Of a stretch of 64,000 bases of DNA, positions 1 to 14,500 are shown one piece after another. Made by a program: the position numbers and the translations under genes. Every line of letters begins with the position of its first letter. Within the stretch, counting starts at the first letter, position 1. The notes beneath the pieces are model-generated. The model saw only the letters and a program-made list of their open reading frames with translations, made no database searches and was not told the DNA's origin. The DNA is taken from positions 7,494,999-7,558,998 of the forward strand of contig NC_092565.1 of NCBI RefSeq assembly GCF_037975245.1, written 5' to 3'. Origin of the DNA: Apostichopus japonicus. Taxonomy: Eukaryota > Echinodermata > Holothuroidea > Aspidochirotida > Stichopodidae.

Positions 1-134
1 CCAGATCGCATCTAAGGACCTTCAATTGTTCAAAAAATCTCAAAGGGGAGGGGGACACCCCCTCCCATTAGACCCCTCCCCATATCAATCGCAAAAGGTG
101 CTCCCTCTTTCAAACTCCTGGCTACGTCATTGGG
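1..134 (-). mobile_element. Fragment of a hAT-type short element, cut by the window edge
   Basis: The sequence resembles the interior and one end of the elements at 61,033-61,364 and 62,723-63,107: a stretch like GCATCTAAGG, then AAAGGGGAGGGGGACACCCC, then an end reading CTACGTCATTG that corresponds to their CTACGCCACTG terminus. Only the right part is visible, so the target duplication cannot be checked. It is diverged from the two complete copies. Confidence 0.45.
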
Positions 135-3100
135 ATATACATTGTCTCTATGGTATACAATTAAAACACCAATGCTAATCTATGGAAACTTAAAAGTGCC
201 CTCAACATAAGCAAAAACTTTGCCCCATAAGGTACAAATGTATCGAAAAAAGTTCGGAACATAAGTGCAGTCGCGAAAGATGGGATGTCTGACTGACACT
301 GACCGTATCGTTGACGATTAGTGCGGGGGTGGGGGTACAAGGCAGCAGTCGGAATTTTCTGGCTCCAAAACCCATCCAGTTGGAATTTCAGCCACTACAC
401 CCCCCCCCCCCAATCATCAGGCCTTAGTTACGTCCCTGGGTGAGCCTGACATTTGTGGAAGGTGGGAAAAGGTTAACGGGAGTTATTATTAGACTTCAGT
501 TAAGCTTAGCTTAACTGAAGTCAAATAATAACTCCTGTTCGCTTTTCTGTTATTAACTTTTACTTACGTAGAACGTACAGTTAGGCTACACTTATTAAAT
601 TACAACTTAGGCTAGTTCCAACTGCAACGTGAGACGCAAATGTTTCGTTTCCTCTTCAAAATTCGTTCATTTGCAAAGAATTGTTGACAGTCTCTCATCT
701 TGACTGCATTCCACAACCTACTATTTAGCCGAAATGGAGAACCGCGGTATCGGAATATGGAGACGACTGGCAAGCAAATACTTGGTCAAGCCAGGGAATT
801 GTTACGGCTTATGTGATTTTTGTAAAATCATATTTGTATGAAGTGTAAATAAAGCTGAGAGTTAAGCGCGCGGTCGCGGTGAATTTGCCATTTTTGTTGT
901 TGAGAACATTGCAATGTAAACAAAAAGGTTTTCATAAAAGCGACATGGCCAAGTTCACCCCTGAGCCTCTGTTCAGGGTGAAGGCTCAGTCACAGTGGGT
1001 TTTATTATATTTTGAATCCGCTTAGCTACAGTGAAGTTGCAGTCGTGAGTCGTGGTGGTGATACATACTGTAGACCAAAGCTAGTTCGTTTGAAGACTGC
1101 GATTGGCATTTCCGGAGGCAAAATGAGGTTTCAAATCTGCAGAGTATGCATATGGGCCTAGTTTAAGTTAGGCCGAATTATTTTGCATTTAACAATTCAG
1201 GCAATTTGAAAATATCAAGGTATAGGTCCTGGCAGAAGTGACACATGGACAAGTAGCCTACTTTATGTAGTACATGTATAGAATAATTTATATAGCATTG
1301 CAAAATGGGCATAGCCTACTGTTAATATGCAAGTGCAAAGATGCATGTGCACAGGTTTTGCACAAAATCTCTGTGACAAAGTTTAGAGCCTTTGAAACTG
1401 CTACTCCAACTTTGAACACTAAATTGTACCCTGTATGGTAAGTCTTAACGTGAAGCTAGGTGCATACTAGCAAATAGAGTTTGAGTTTGATTTATTTTCA
1501 CATAATATAAATAAAATGGTGAATAATTAAATTTCAAGGAGGTGGAGGAGGACTGAAGAAGCAGAGCTTTTACCAGCAGGCCCCCTTTACAAAAACAAAA
1601 AACAAAAAATTACAAAGTATAGGCTTTAGGCTAAGTTCATACCAGTATTTTAAGTTGAATAACCATTTCAATTTGAAAGTAAAATGAATTTTGTATAGCA
1701 CTTGATGTAAACATGGCATCACAGGTCATTATTGCACCATGAAATCATTCAAATCATGAATGAAATGTCAGTCAAGTTAACTTAAATATTCTGCATCCTA
1801 CAACAACCTCATAGCTGCATGGCCTACTTCATTGTAGAAAGTCTTAAGTTATTATCTAAAGTTGTGATAGATATAGCTATCCATATCAACAAAAGTCTCA
1901 ACAGTCATTAATCCTTTCTTTTTTTTTCTTTTACTTCATACTTGCATACAGTTTAAATTCCTCTCTCTTCTCAAATATACATCTTGCATGTTTGTATTTT
2001 CACTATATACCTTTCATTCTATGATGATGTTACTTTTTTGTAAAGATTCACACATAGCTTCTTAGCAACAGCCGTGCACCCTAAATCATAGTATTTGATG
2101 TACAGTACTGTCAGTTTTTATTGGGGGGGGGGGGGGGAGTATACTCAAGTAGTATATTTACTATATTATTTGGTGCAGAAGAACTTAAATGCTATTTTTG
2201 GGGATGAAAGGTTTACAGCAAACGGTAATTTTATAGTGTTATTCAGTATGTCAGACGAGGTATTAGTTCATCACAAACAAGTCATTAGCGATCTGTAGTT
2301 GGCCACTGTACTGTGTTTCATTGCAAATTGTTTGCTGTCAATAAAGTATTGCTTACTGGGGGGACATTTATTTTGTTAATTAACCTTTATCCTCAGGGAT
2401 TTTGAAAGAAGGTAATAGAATGCTAGTACATTCTTTTCACTTAGAATCACTGCACAGCTTATTGTGCTATAGGTAGTTCATTACCAGTTCATACAAATTT
2501 AGGGACTTTGTGATCTAATAATTTATAATCAAACAATGACTTGAACGATAATTAACAATAAAATTATGGTACATAATAAATAGTAGTCATGTAGTCATGA
2601 ATATGATATGAAAGGATGTCTTTTTACTATATTTATAAACAAACAATTCCGAACAAATGAGTCGTTGCAAGAGTGTGCAGTCAGTTTGTTTGGAGGGGTG
2701 GGGGGAGGAGAGGGTGGGGAGAAAAATTCTTCTATCTGAGCCATTATGTGGCATGTTAGGACACAAAAGTGTAGAAGTGTCCTACTGTAACCTCCCATTA
2801 ATACTGAGAAGTTGTGATTGCCAAGGCTCCACACAGTTTGGCTCCACACTAAGATTTCCTCCCCATACGCCCCACAAACTTTAGCTAAAATTGTTTTCAA
2901 ATTTTGTGACCTTGAATTCCTTTTTTTTCTTGATATCCTGTTTTTGCAATCCATTTTACTTATTGACGGAGGTTATCTCAATTGACTTTTGCACGATTTG
3001 TTTGTTTGTTCAATGGGTTATAAACTCTATGGAGAGGTTACCCTGTTTGTTACAGAAGTTTACTAGCTTGTTTACCGTGATACGATAACTTCGACGAGTG

Positions 3101-3204
3101 ATGTCAATTCTATTTTGATCATTAAAAGGAGATCTTCGTTTCCTTTTCTTTTATTTTCAAAAGGCTAAAACTATCCATGCAATGATGATGTCCCCTGGTT
3201 GTTA
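135..3204. other. Upstream stretch without a supportable gene
   Basis: AT-rich sequence with homopolymer runs (C-run near 400, G-run near 2,125) and one strong palindrome (479-535). No chain of open segments with splice sites could be assembled. It may hold 5' untranslated exons or the promoter of the zinc-ribbon gene downstream, but nothing in the sequence fixes a transcription start. Confidence 0.4.
479..535. repeat. 57-bp near-perfect palindrome
   Basis: Two 28-bp arms (479-506 and 508-535) are reverse complements with a single mismatch, separated by one base at 507. The centre reads TTAAGCTTAGCTTAA. Such an arrangement can extrude as a cruciform or be a foldback remnant. Confidence 0.85.
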
Positions 3205-3655
3205 TTTGATTTCAACAGAGGTCAAAGCCTGAAAACAGGCTTGTAAATATGAGGCCCCCAGAACGGTGAAGCTTGGATTAAGTCAAATGATAATATGTTT
3301 ATCACCTTTGGTGAGCACAAGAACCCTTTCTGAAATTGGTGAAGGTCATTTGAGATGAACAGCGGTCAAGTATGAAAAACATCATTTTCAACACAACATC
3401 ATGATTGAAGTTTATACTTGGTAGGCAATTCTAACCTGGTGAATACAAGAACTCTATTGGAATTGGTGAAGGTCATATGAGATTAACAGTGTACACGCAT
3501 GAAAACTTTGTAAAACACAATAACTCACAAAGTAAATCTTAGTTGAAATACTTACTTGACATGTAGTGCTCACTTGGTGAGTACTAGAACCCTATTGAAA
3601 TTGTTGGAGGTCAAAGGTCATTTAAGGTTTAAATTGATCAGTTGGCTTTCTGATT
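3205..3655 (+). repeat. Degenerate tandem repeat of the GGTCA-rich dispersed family
   Basis: Successive segments of roughly 120-140 bp repeat phrases such as GGTGAAGGTCATTTGAG, GTGAGCACAAGAACCC and TACTTGGTAG. The same family recurs at 31,720-32,290 on the other strand and at 53,935-54,330. A perfect direct repeat of AGGTCA spaced by one base lies at 3,608-3,620. Confidence 0.7.
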
Positions 3656-4027
3656 TTAAGAAACCTATCAAGTTTAGCTTAAAGTTAAAGTTGATCCGAC
3701 TATGACACTTTCTAAGGTTGAATATTACTTAGTTGTTACTGATCTATATGATGTTTATATGAGTGCATTGCTTCATCAAATAAAAGATCATCCTCATTAA
3801 AGACCTTTTCAATATTTACAGTCAGATTAAAATCCATATATATTCAATCATATTTACATATATTGTAGTAAAATGATACTATCAAAGATAGCAAGTGCCG
3901 TTCATTCTTTTCCACCAAATTACGGTCAAATTTGAACATCAATAACTACGGCCTTCATATAACACACACCTAACCAAGCCCTTCTGATGTATCTTCTTTC
4001 AGATTCTATGAGACATAGAAAGCAAGA

Positions 4028-7000
4028 ATGCCGACAGACAGATTGCAGAACTTGCAGGTACTGCTACCGTCTGACCAACGGGTACAGCCGCTAGTCGAAG
4101 AGAACAAGGTCCGGCATAAGATAACAGGTAGTACATATACCACATGATACTGGAAACTGATCATGTTATTATAATGACACTAGCACAGAGCTTGCAGAAT
4201 TCAGTCATGAAATAGGTTTAGAGCAAGATGAATTTAATCAAGTGTACAGTTATAGGTGTGTGCTGAGTGGCATGTTGTAAACTGTTCAAGAATCCCCTGG
4301 GACCTGTCATCACTTCATATTATCATTGATTTCTTGTTATTTATGAGCCATGACTAATTCTTGAGAAATAACCTTGTACATATCATAAAATGACTATCAA
4401 GTATTTTCATTCTTTCAAGCTGAAATGAATACTCCTGAAAAGCTTCTTTTCACATATTTGAATATAAGTTATTCCACAAATTGTGTGATGCTCTAAAGTT
4501 GGTAAGCCAAACTTGAAGGTTTACAGTCCTTTTTAAGGCCAAGTCCCCCCTCACACGACTTTACACACTTTAACCCCTGGTCATTGGTGACTTATCACGC
4601 GCCCACACACCAAAGTGTGCACAATTCAAAGCAATCCCTCCGCAAGGGCCACTACAGCGCACCACATATACGTGTCCCCCTGGGGACTTCCATAGGGTGA
4701 AGCCACAAACCAGTTCTCACAACTAAACTTACAAGTTTACTTTACCTCGCAAGTACTCATTTATACACCTGGGTGAAGAGAGGCCACAGAGATGAGGTGC
4801 CTTGCCCCAAGGACACATGGTAATGATCTGGCCAGGACCTGGGTGAAGAGAGGCCACAGAGATGAGGTGCCTTGCCTCAAGGACACATGATAATGATCTG
4901 GCCAGGACTTGCGTGAAGAGAGGCCACAAAGATGAGGTGCCTTGCCTCAAGGACACATGATAATGATCTGGCCAGGACCTGGGTGAAGAGAGGCCATGGA
5001 GATGAGGTGCCTTGCCCAAAGGACACATGGTAATGATCTGGCCAGGACTTGAACCTGAATCCTTAGATCGCCAGTCCATTTGCCTTAACCACTTGACCAC
5101 AATGCTTATAAGGGAGGTGTAGGGATATCTACTGCTTAATTCTTGGAGTACATCATAAACAATGTGAAGACTTGCAACTTCTGAAAAACTTTGCTTTAAA
5201 AACAAAAACCAAATGTTGATTGTCATTGGTATCTGCAATAAGAAATGTTTCCTTTAAAATGAATTTTGAATGTCAAAAATTGAACCCTCCCCCCACCAGT
5301 TTGTCTTTTCGTTTCCTGAGCGCGGGCCAATTTAATGTCCCTTACGCTTGTAAGAGGGTGTTTAATGGCATTTTATACAATCCTTCATAATTCAAAGAAG
5401 AGGGTAATGAAGATAGAGTAAGAACATTAGTAGTGTTATCAAACCGCTCGGTGTAAATTTGGATGTGAAATTATATCCTGCTAAGTTAATTGTTCTATCT
5501 TCGGGACACAGCTTATACACTTGTCCTTGATTAATACAACAACATATTATGTTGTCATATGAAACAGAAATTTCTTGGAATTGTCTGTTTGGAAGATCTA
5601 TATCGAGCATGAAGGGGGGAGTCCCATCATACAGAAAGATGATTCAGTTCCTGATATTAAAAATTGTAGGATAAATTGCCTTAGGACTGTCTGGTGATAA
5701 ACAATCCATTGTGATTAATTGTTTGGCTGAATTCTCATGATTGCCATGGTTACTGTAGTCACAGTAACTATTAAAATTCTGTAAGTTGTTGTCATAGTCA
5801 TATTTTTGCATATTCTGCTACTAGTCATGTTTGTATGAGTCATTAGTGGGTAGAAGGTGCAGTCACATACCCAAAGAAACTTGCATGACATTGCAAAGCA
5901 AAATATGAAACACCATGGCTAGAATTAGCCTAGGCTAGCTAACACAGTGTCATAATGTACTCAGTTACACATAGATATGTCTGTAACTTCATTGATTGCA
6001 TTAGAAACCTACATACTAATGATTTGTATCGAATTGGTTGTACCATAATCGTTTATCGTAAGTTAGTGTTTACAGCAACTTATCAAATTCCTAACTCAAA
6101 AGTGTAACCATGGAAACTGTATAAACTAGAAATGTTCAACAATGCCAGGGACCTTTGAAAAGTAGTTATACTGTACGTATGTTTGTGAATGTGTTTATAT
6201 AAAAAAGACCCTAAGGGTACAAATTATAGACAATGAAACAGAAAGAATTTAAGTAACTTGGTGGAAGGTATAACTGCTAATAAGCGTGGCAGAAAAAACA
6301 CTTAATTCTTCTTGTTGCACTTTATAGTCCCTTGTGAGAGTGAAAGGGCCCCCTTGACTAAAGATTAAATTGAATTGATTATTTAGCTAACTTTCTGAAA
6401 ATCCGCACATTTGATTTGTCCGTAAGAACGTGTAAATTAATACTTGATTCTGAATATTTGCTGATGCTATATACATGTGCTAATATTCACAATATGTGAT
6501 ATATACATGCAGACTTGAAGTGGATTTGCATGTTCAAGTACCCATCCTCAAGTATTTTTACTCGACAAGTTATGGAATTCTTCCTTTTATTGAGAGAAGT
6601 GCTAGATTACATACTTTACTATTACATCCCCTTGGAGCTTAGTATTTGTAACTCATACCATGGGACATTCAACAGGTCTGCAGTACCACTGTAGTCATAC
6701 TCCTCCTTGGAGCCTAGTACTTGTATACTCTTACTCATACCATGGGACATTCTATAGGTCTGCAGTACCACTGTAGTCATACTCCTCCGTGGAGCCTAGT
6801 ACTTGTATACTCTTACTCATACCATGGGACATTCTATAGGTCTGCAGTACCACTGTAGTCATACTCCTCCGTGGAGCCTAGTACTTGTATACTCTTACTC
6901 ATACCATGGGACATTCTATAGGTCAGCAGTACCACTGTAGTCATACTCCTCCGTGGAGCCTAGTACTTGTATACTCTTACTCATACCATGGGACATTCTA

Positions 7001-8455
7001 TAGGTCTGCAGTACTACGGTAGTCATACTCCTCCGTGGAGCCTAGTACTTGTATACTCTTACTCATACCATGGGACATTCTATAGGTCTGCAGTACTACT
7101 GTAGTCATACTCCTCCGTGGAGCCTAGTACTTGTATACTCTTACTCATACCATGGGACATTCTATAGGTCAGCAGTACCACTGTAGTCATACTCCTCTGT
7201 GGAGCCTAGTACTTGTATACTCTTACTCATACCATGGGACATTCTATAGGTCTGCAGTACCACTGATGCATACTCCGTGGAGCCTAGTACTTGTATACTC
7301 TTACTCATACCATGGGACATTCTCTGCAGTACTACTTTACTCATACGCTCATTGAAGCTAATTGTAATTGTTTTTTTGTCAATTTATTTGAGAACATAAA
7401 AGAAAATTAGCTGAAAATGAACATGCACTTCATTTTCTTGTTAGATATCATGTGATCTAATTAAAGGAAGATTTAAATCAGTGTGATCTAAATTATAAAC
7501 AAACCACTTTTGTACACCAGTATTCGAATAACATCATAAAATGATGAACGTTGATTCCAGATATAGATATTATAAGCCTTTAAAAGCCAACTGTTGAGGC
7601 CGGGGGGGAAATACCCATTTAGTTTTGCAATAATACCTGTCTTGCAAAACAGGGCCTTAATTTTAGACTGTCACCTGGCTATTTTTGAACTCTTAACATT
7701 GAAAGGCTAGCTGCTACACCTGGGTTAAACACCTACATTCAGTTCCTGATACAATGTCTTCAGTTCCTGATACAGTGTCTGGGACTTTTGGTATTGCTGC
7801 TTTGAAACATATATCACTATAGTGCACACTGTTTCCTGTTATATCTGCAATGCCTGGACTTGTGAGTGCAAGGAACTGATTTGCTAGTCATACATTTTGT
7901 AGACTTTATAACATCATTTGCTAACTAAGTATGAACCCTTCAGTTTGAACTTGGATGTTGGATGTCCTGCACGTTTTTGCTCTTTTTCCAGCCTTGTTTT
8001 AACTCAGCTAAAGTAAAACGTAAGTACATGTTTTGTTTTGAGGAACAATACCGATATATAGTATTACGATATTTATAGAGTAGACAGTATGTTGCACGCT
8101 CTATTTGGTTCCATATATATAAAGTCCATGTATAGAGTTTGTGTATCTGGTAGTATATGGATACACACTGTGCATATGGATAAGAAAACTAGTTGACCGA
8201 ATTATATTGAATGTGACATGCTATCCCAGAATTACCGGAACTTATAATTCTGGTAATTATTAACTATCATTAAAAATAGAAAAACGTAGAAAAAAGAGAG
8301 TTTTGAAAAGGTTGGTGATCAAAATTGTGTACTTGGCAGCAATTCCAAACCATGGGCATCATATCTATATAAATATTGATCAATTGGTATCTGGAACTTA
8401 ATTGATACTGTACAATATCACAATATCAAGCCATACATACATATTCTAAGCAGAA

Positions 8456-8533
<78 letters not shown>

Positions 8534-11500
8534 CATGTCAGGATTTGCTCAGTATATGATATATACACATAGAGGGGCAACAACAACCTAAGGAGGGTCA
8601 CAATACCTGTGTCCTGGAATTACTTGAAAAGCTTTTGTACACAGATGGGTGGAGGGGGACAGTGGTCTGCTTAGGAGGGGTACCATCCCCTGTGCACTGG
8701 TCTTGCTACGAGCTTGATTTGTGCTAAAAACTGTTTGGAAATTTAAGTGACACTCTTTACTTTAATGAGTCATCAATGTTGGCGCCCAAATTGTTATCAA
8801 CATTAAAAGTGCTTTCCTATGGTCGCATTGAATCTCCCAATTTAATTTTTTGGACATCTTGACTGAGACTAGTTAAATTAGACCATGAGGGTGGCATTAA
8901 AATGCTTGTTGAAGTTGGAGCATGAAATAACCATGAATTTGAACTTGTAACAGTCTAGCATATTTTAAATCAAAACTGATGGCCGACTTTAACCTGTACT
9001 ACATTGCAAGGTTGAGTATATTTACAGTGATCCATAGAAAAATAAAAAATTTCACCGGGCGTTACTTTTGTAGTTTTATACATGGTTTGGAGTATGGTTA
9101 CATGCCAGAGTGTGACAATTAATTGCAGCATAAAAATGACTGCTGTTTTCCAAATCTTTTGGAAAATGCTATTGGGTCTGTTTTGGTTCTATACAGTCAT
9201 CATGTTATATATACATATATAATGTATTGTCTTTGTGTGTGTCCATTTGTAGTTATGTGAATTTGACAGACCTTTGATGTAAATAACAATTGAGACAGAG
9301 GTGAATAATTGTTATCTTGTATATTTTGTCTTTTTTCTCTAGTTATCTCTTCAAGAGATGGTTCTCTGCGGGAAGGAAAGTTGCGGGGCGAATCTCCCAG
9401 AGGATGCAAACTTTTGCCTAAAATGTGGAGAACATGTTGAGGATCCAAGTGGTGAGGAATGTCTTTTCTATTCTTCCTTAATATATGGTGGTTAATGATA
9501 TTTTTGTAGTTACTAGTGGCATTGCCAACAAAATCATTTCAATTTAAATAATCGTTGAATTTCAATCTCAGTGTTTTGTAACATCACTGACGTTATACTT
9601 TCGATCGTGACTCAAGCTGTGGGTCCCTCAGATGATGTAACGTAATAATAATGATAATAATATTTGATTTTTATATAGCGCTTTATACCAGCGATAGGTC
9701 TCAAAGCGCTTTACAGACATTATATTACCCCTGGTCAATGATAACCTGTCCCAGAGACAATCCCTCCAGTCGGCAGCAGTTATATACTGCGCCCAATGAC
9801 AAATTACCTCACAGGTACCCATTTAACCCTGGGTGGAGAGAGGCAAGCATCTTGCCCAAGGACACAACGTAATGAACTAGGCAGGAATCAAACCAGCAAT
9901 CCATTGATCACGAGTCCGACGCCTTAGTCAATTGGCCACCACGCTCTCTTAATCTTGACCTGAAACACTTCATGTGCTATAACTTGAGGGGTTACATCAA
10001 CATTGACTTAAATGTGAATTATGCTGCAACATGTCTCCATCCCTCTCCATACTGACCCATTTCATCCCCTCCCCTTCCCCACTGACCCATTTCACCCTAC
10101 ACCCTCCACAATGACCCATTGAACCAACCATTCTCTCCACACTGACCAATCCCCTCCCCAACCCAATTTATCCCACCCCCTGTACACTGACCCATTTCAC
10201 CCCCATCGCATCCCCACTTACATATTCCTTACCATTGACCCATTGCATCCCCTCCCACCAGACAAATTTTTGAGGGGGTCTGTTACCATCTCCATCATTT
10301 TCCTTTTCCTAACCACTCTTGAAGTTAACGAGAAATACTTTTAATGTGGCAAAAAGACTACCCATCTATTTACAAGAACTGTATCTTTCTACATGCAATC
10401 TATTCCATTAGTTACTAGCATGAGCCACACTTAAGATGAGATGTTTACTTTTAATACCTATATCGCCCCCCCTCCCAACTTCCCCCTCCCAACTTCCCCC
10501 TCCCACCCCAATGATGAAGCTTGTTGTGATGGTGGTGGTTGTGATGATCAATAATGATCATGGTGGTGGCAATAATGGCACCGGTCTTTAATAGTGACGA
10601 TCAATGGACAGTGGATGGTGGTGATAATTATGGTGGTGGAGATGGACAGGAGGAGGTGTTGGTGATTGTGATACATAGCTGTAGAGCTGCAAATCATGAT
10701 TGCATTTATAATGTTTTTATGTTTTGACAACTAAAATTTTCCTTTAATCAAACAGATTCTGCAGTTGAAGAAAAGATCCCATTCGACAAATTTGAATGCG
10801 ACTTTCAACCGGTGAGCCAAAAATCTTATAAAATAGCAACAATGTATAACTTCAGAGGAAGAGTTCAAGTATGACAATTTTCTTCACATTTTACAAAAAC
10901 AAATTATGTTCAAGTTGGCAGAACTTTTGAAATTACAAAGTTCTTTCTCAGTATAGTTCTTCCTTGTAAATTTTCCCCAAATGAGATTTTGTAAATATAC
11001 GCAGTAATCTTTTAAAGTTTTGTGACCATTTTTCTTGTTTCCTCCCCTCTGTTAATATTTAGTGTTTCTCTCATTTGGTTTATTAGGAGTTTATAATCAT
11101 ACTGGTTCTTCAGTATACACATTGTTAGTTATTTTCAGGTTTTTTGTTGTCGTTTTTTCCCCATTTCTCTGGTGCATGGTTAGACTTGGAAGTAATACCT
11201 AAAGATTCTAGACAAGGTCATTGCGATACAGTTATCCCAGCCAAAATGTCACGTTAACTTGTCAATTTTTAATCTTGATGTTCTAGGTCCAATTGAAAAG
11301 TGGTTTAATGACTATTCGATGTGACACCAAGTCTAACACGAAGGAGTTGCTCATATCGGACCGGATGACAACCAGATTGGATCAGAGCCTAGACTTGTCC
11401 AAGTTTGAAATTATACCCAGTCCCGACAACCGTAGTGTACGACTAATTAGCACACCGGGACTGGACTTTCCGACTTTAAATTTTTCTTTCAAAAACAGGT

Positions 11501-14500
11501 AAGCAGTGAAATGAAAAAATAGAGATTCTTTGTTTGGCTAGCTGTTGGCCAGTTGTGACAGTAAATATTAGCTTAAATTTGTCTCAAACTTGCCCTTTTT
11601 TTTTTTTTTTTTGCTGTTCCTTTCTATGATTAAGATATATCTTTGTTATTCTAATATATTGTTTTATTGTCGAATCCATTATTACTCTATTGAGTGTCAC
11701 ACTGGTCAATTTTGATGTAAGAGGTCACATGAGGTCAAAACGGGAAATTCATATCAAAGTCTACTCCTCTGCCAGTTTTTGTGTTATTGTGATTTTAGTT
11801 GGCCATGCATGGGGATCATCACTTAATGGGCTACAAAAGTGATTTATTTGTAATATGGTCAAAGGTCATCTCAGGTCTTTTGAGTTATATCAAATACTGC
11901 CTCAGAAACATTTACAAAGATGTACTTGGTCATTGTGTGTTTTGGAGCATCACCAGCCATGGGTTTCTTGACTAGGTTTCCTTCTCAACGTGGGCCTAAC
12001 TAGTTTCTCAACTGAGACGCCTCTCAACCAGGTCCTACTGGGTTCCTGTGATTGTAACTGAACTGAGCTTTGCAACTAGGATTTCTGTCAACACAATGTC
12101 TGAGCTGTGTTTGGATGTTACTGTAAACCAGGCTCAACTGTGCCTCAACAACATGATGTTCAGTTTATACTAAATTTAACAGTAGTTAGCCATCTTGAGA
12201 TAATGTTTTTGCAAGCCAGCATGTCACCTACTTACACTCCCACTCACAACAATACATGTACATACCATTTTCACTACATGAGACACCAGTAAGAGACAAA
12301 CAGTGTACTTGCAATACAAAACTATTTTGTAATTCTTGGAGTACAACTAACCATTACATGCTTGACATCAGATGATATGTAGTTGAGCTACTGCGTCATC
12401 TAGTTGCATATTTGTAAAGGTACATAGATACAGCAGAAAGGGCGATAGATCACATAGACACAAGCCTATAGCCAAGTTTATACAGGTACTATACTTCCTT
12501 ATTTGACTGGTGCCAGACTTTACACCCCACCTATTCTTGTGAGAGGCTCTCAATATTCAAACCAGGGGTCCCGTGATTGATTGAAGATCTGTCTGACGAG
12601 ACAGTTAAATTTAATTGGTCATGCACTGCAACCTGAAAGGAATAAGCAGTACCTGGATGAGTAACATTGCAAGAAAAGAAAATATTGAAGCAGTAGACAA
12701 ACAAATTACCGTGACAATTGTCACAATTATTTATGAACCACACCAGGAAGAATGAACTATACTGTAGGCACTATAATGAACAGATCATATTAAACAGGAA
12801 AATAATTCATCTGTATAAACTTATCAAACAGGGTGTCAAACCATTGATTTGTTGAAAGAAAAGGTACTGATGGTCACCGTTTTTTAGTACGGTAGCTATC
12901 AAACACAGTTTAATTCATTCGAAAAAGTTTGACATCCTATTAAAAAATATAATAGATGAGGAAGTTTATTACAAACCACATATAGACCTGTGTACTGTAG
13001 TACGTCACAACGATAAAAAAAGAAAAGTTTTATTTAGAGACATTGGAATAATGGTGTTTGTATGCATGGGGGTGAGTAATAGATTTATCTAGTAAACATT
13101 CTCTTTGAGGGAATTTTCCAACAAGGAACTAACTTAGGTGTTGGAAAGTGGTAAACAACGTTTACCCAATAAATTGTTGCATCATACAGTTGTCTACACA
13201 TCTGTGTCTATATATCAACTCAGTTTTCTTAATGCGAGCAACAACGTACAACACTTTGCCAGATAACTCGGCATTCTGTGACTCTATGTGCATGGTTGTA
13301 TCTCATTTACGATGAAATATGTCAATGGGAAGTTTTCATTTTGAAGCAAAGTCAATTCTTATAGCTGCTCATCATGCTAATGGCAACAATACCGTATCAG
13401 GTTTTGCTCTTTACAGGAATAGTTATAATCAATGTTGTGCAGCACTCCTGACCACGAGACCAACCTCTTCGGTCGAACACGATCGCCCAAGTCCTAGCGT
13501 TACACCTCGTCGGCCCAACGAGTGCAGTTCTGTGGGCAAATCCTTTGGGATTGGCGTTCTACAAAAGCAAACATTGGTAATCATGTTTCTGATTTCCTGT
13601 CAAAAATTTGAGTAATTTATACATCTTGAGGGATGTGTGTAGGTTACCTTTCAAAATAGAAAACATCTAGCTATATCTAGCTAAATAATATATTGAAACA
13701 GACTGCAGTTAAGGTTGAGGTTCCAAACAAACAAATGGGAAAACACTTGAAGGGAATTGAGAGAAATGGAAGGAGAAAATGTAGGAAAAAGTAAAGAAAC
13801 ATGAAACAATTTTGATTAATTAGTTCTGACACTAATAAGTGTCTATAATTATTTATAGTTTAGACAAATGCAGTCATGTTTATAGTCTGAAAAGAGAGTA
13901 ACATTACACAAATATGATGTGGTTTAATAAACTTTATGATTTGTTCATCATAAATGGACGTTACCTTAGGCAGAATATGAATTTTGGTATCTTGTGAAAC
14001 CAAACTAAAATATTAAAACCGAATGCATAATTCATGCCATTTGAAAGGAAAAAATAGTCACTTTTATGGGTTAAAAAGTGTATAAGAGAAATTGATATCA
14101 TTTTCAATATTTGCAATATAGTTACATTTTAGCTTCAGTTTCATGATCTTTTCACTTTACTGTATAGAATCCACCTCATCTTCCGAATGTGGGATCATAA
14201 CCTTAAATGACGAGATGGAGGGCTTGATGCTCAGAGGAGCTGGTTGTAACGCCTAAAATAAAAGGAAGAGTTAGAAAACAAATTTTCATTCTCTTGAAAG
14301 ATTCTCTTTGGGTCTGTTTTTTATTTACATTTTTGTTCGCATATGAAGATTGTTCTTGGTGCAGCAGGCTAGAAATGCCGCATCCAAACACCTGATCCCT
14401 TTAATTCATGGAATTCATACATATGTCAAGAATTTTAATTTTTTTAAATTATCATTCTGGGCTCTACTGCAATGCGAGAAAGTATACGGCTGATCGGTTT

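Noticed and set aside
734..841. 35-codon open frame (MENRGIGIW...) with AATAAA seven bases after the stop
   Set aside because: No homology recognised, no splice context and very short; the polyadenylation motif is common by chance in AT-rich DNA.
4729..5238. 169-codon minus-strand open frame
   Set aside because: It is the translation of a SINE and its four 70-bp tandem units in changing frames.
5392..5610. 72-codon minus-strand open frame (MLDIDLPNRQ...)
   Set aside because: The peptide looks protein-like but no family or splice partners could be identified.
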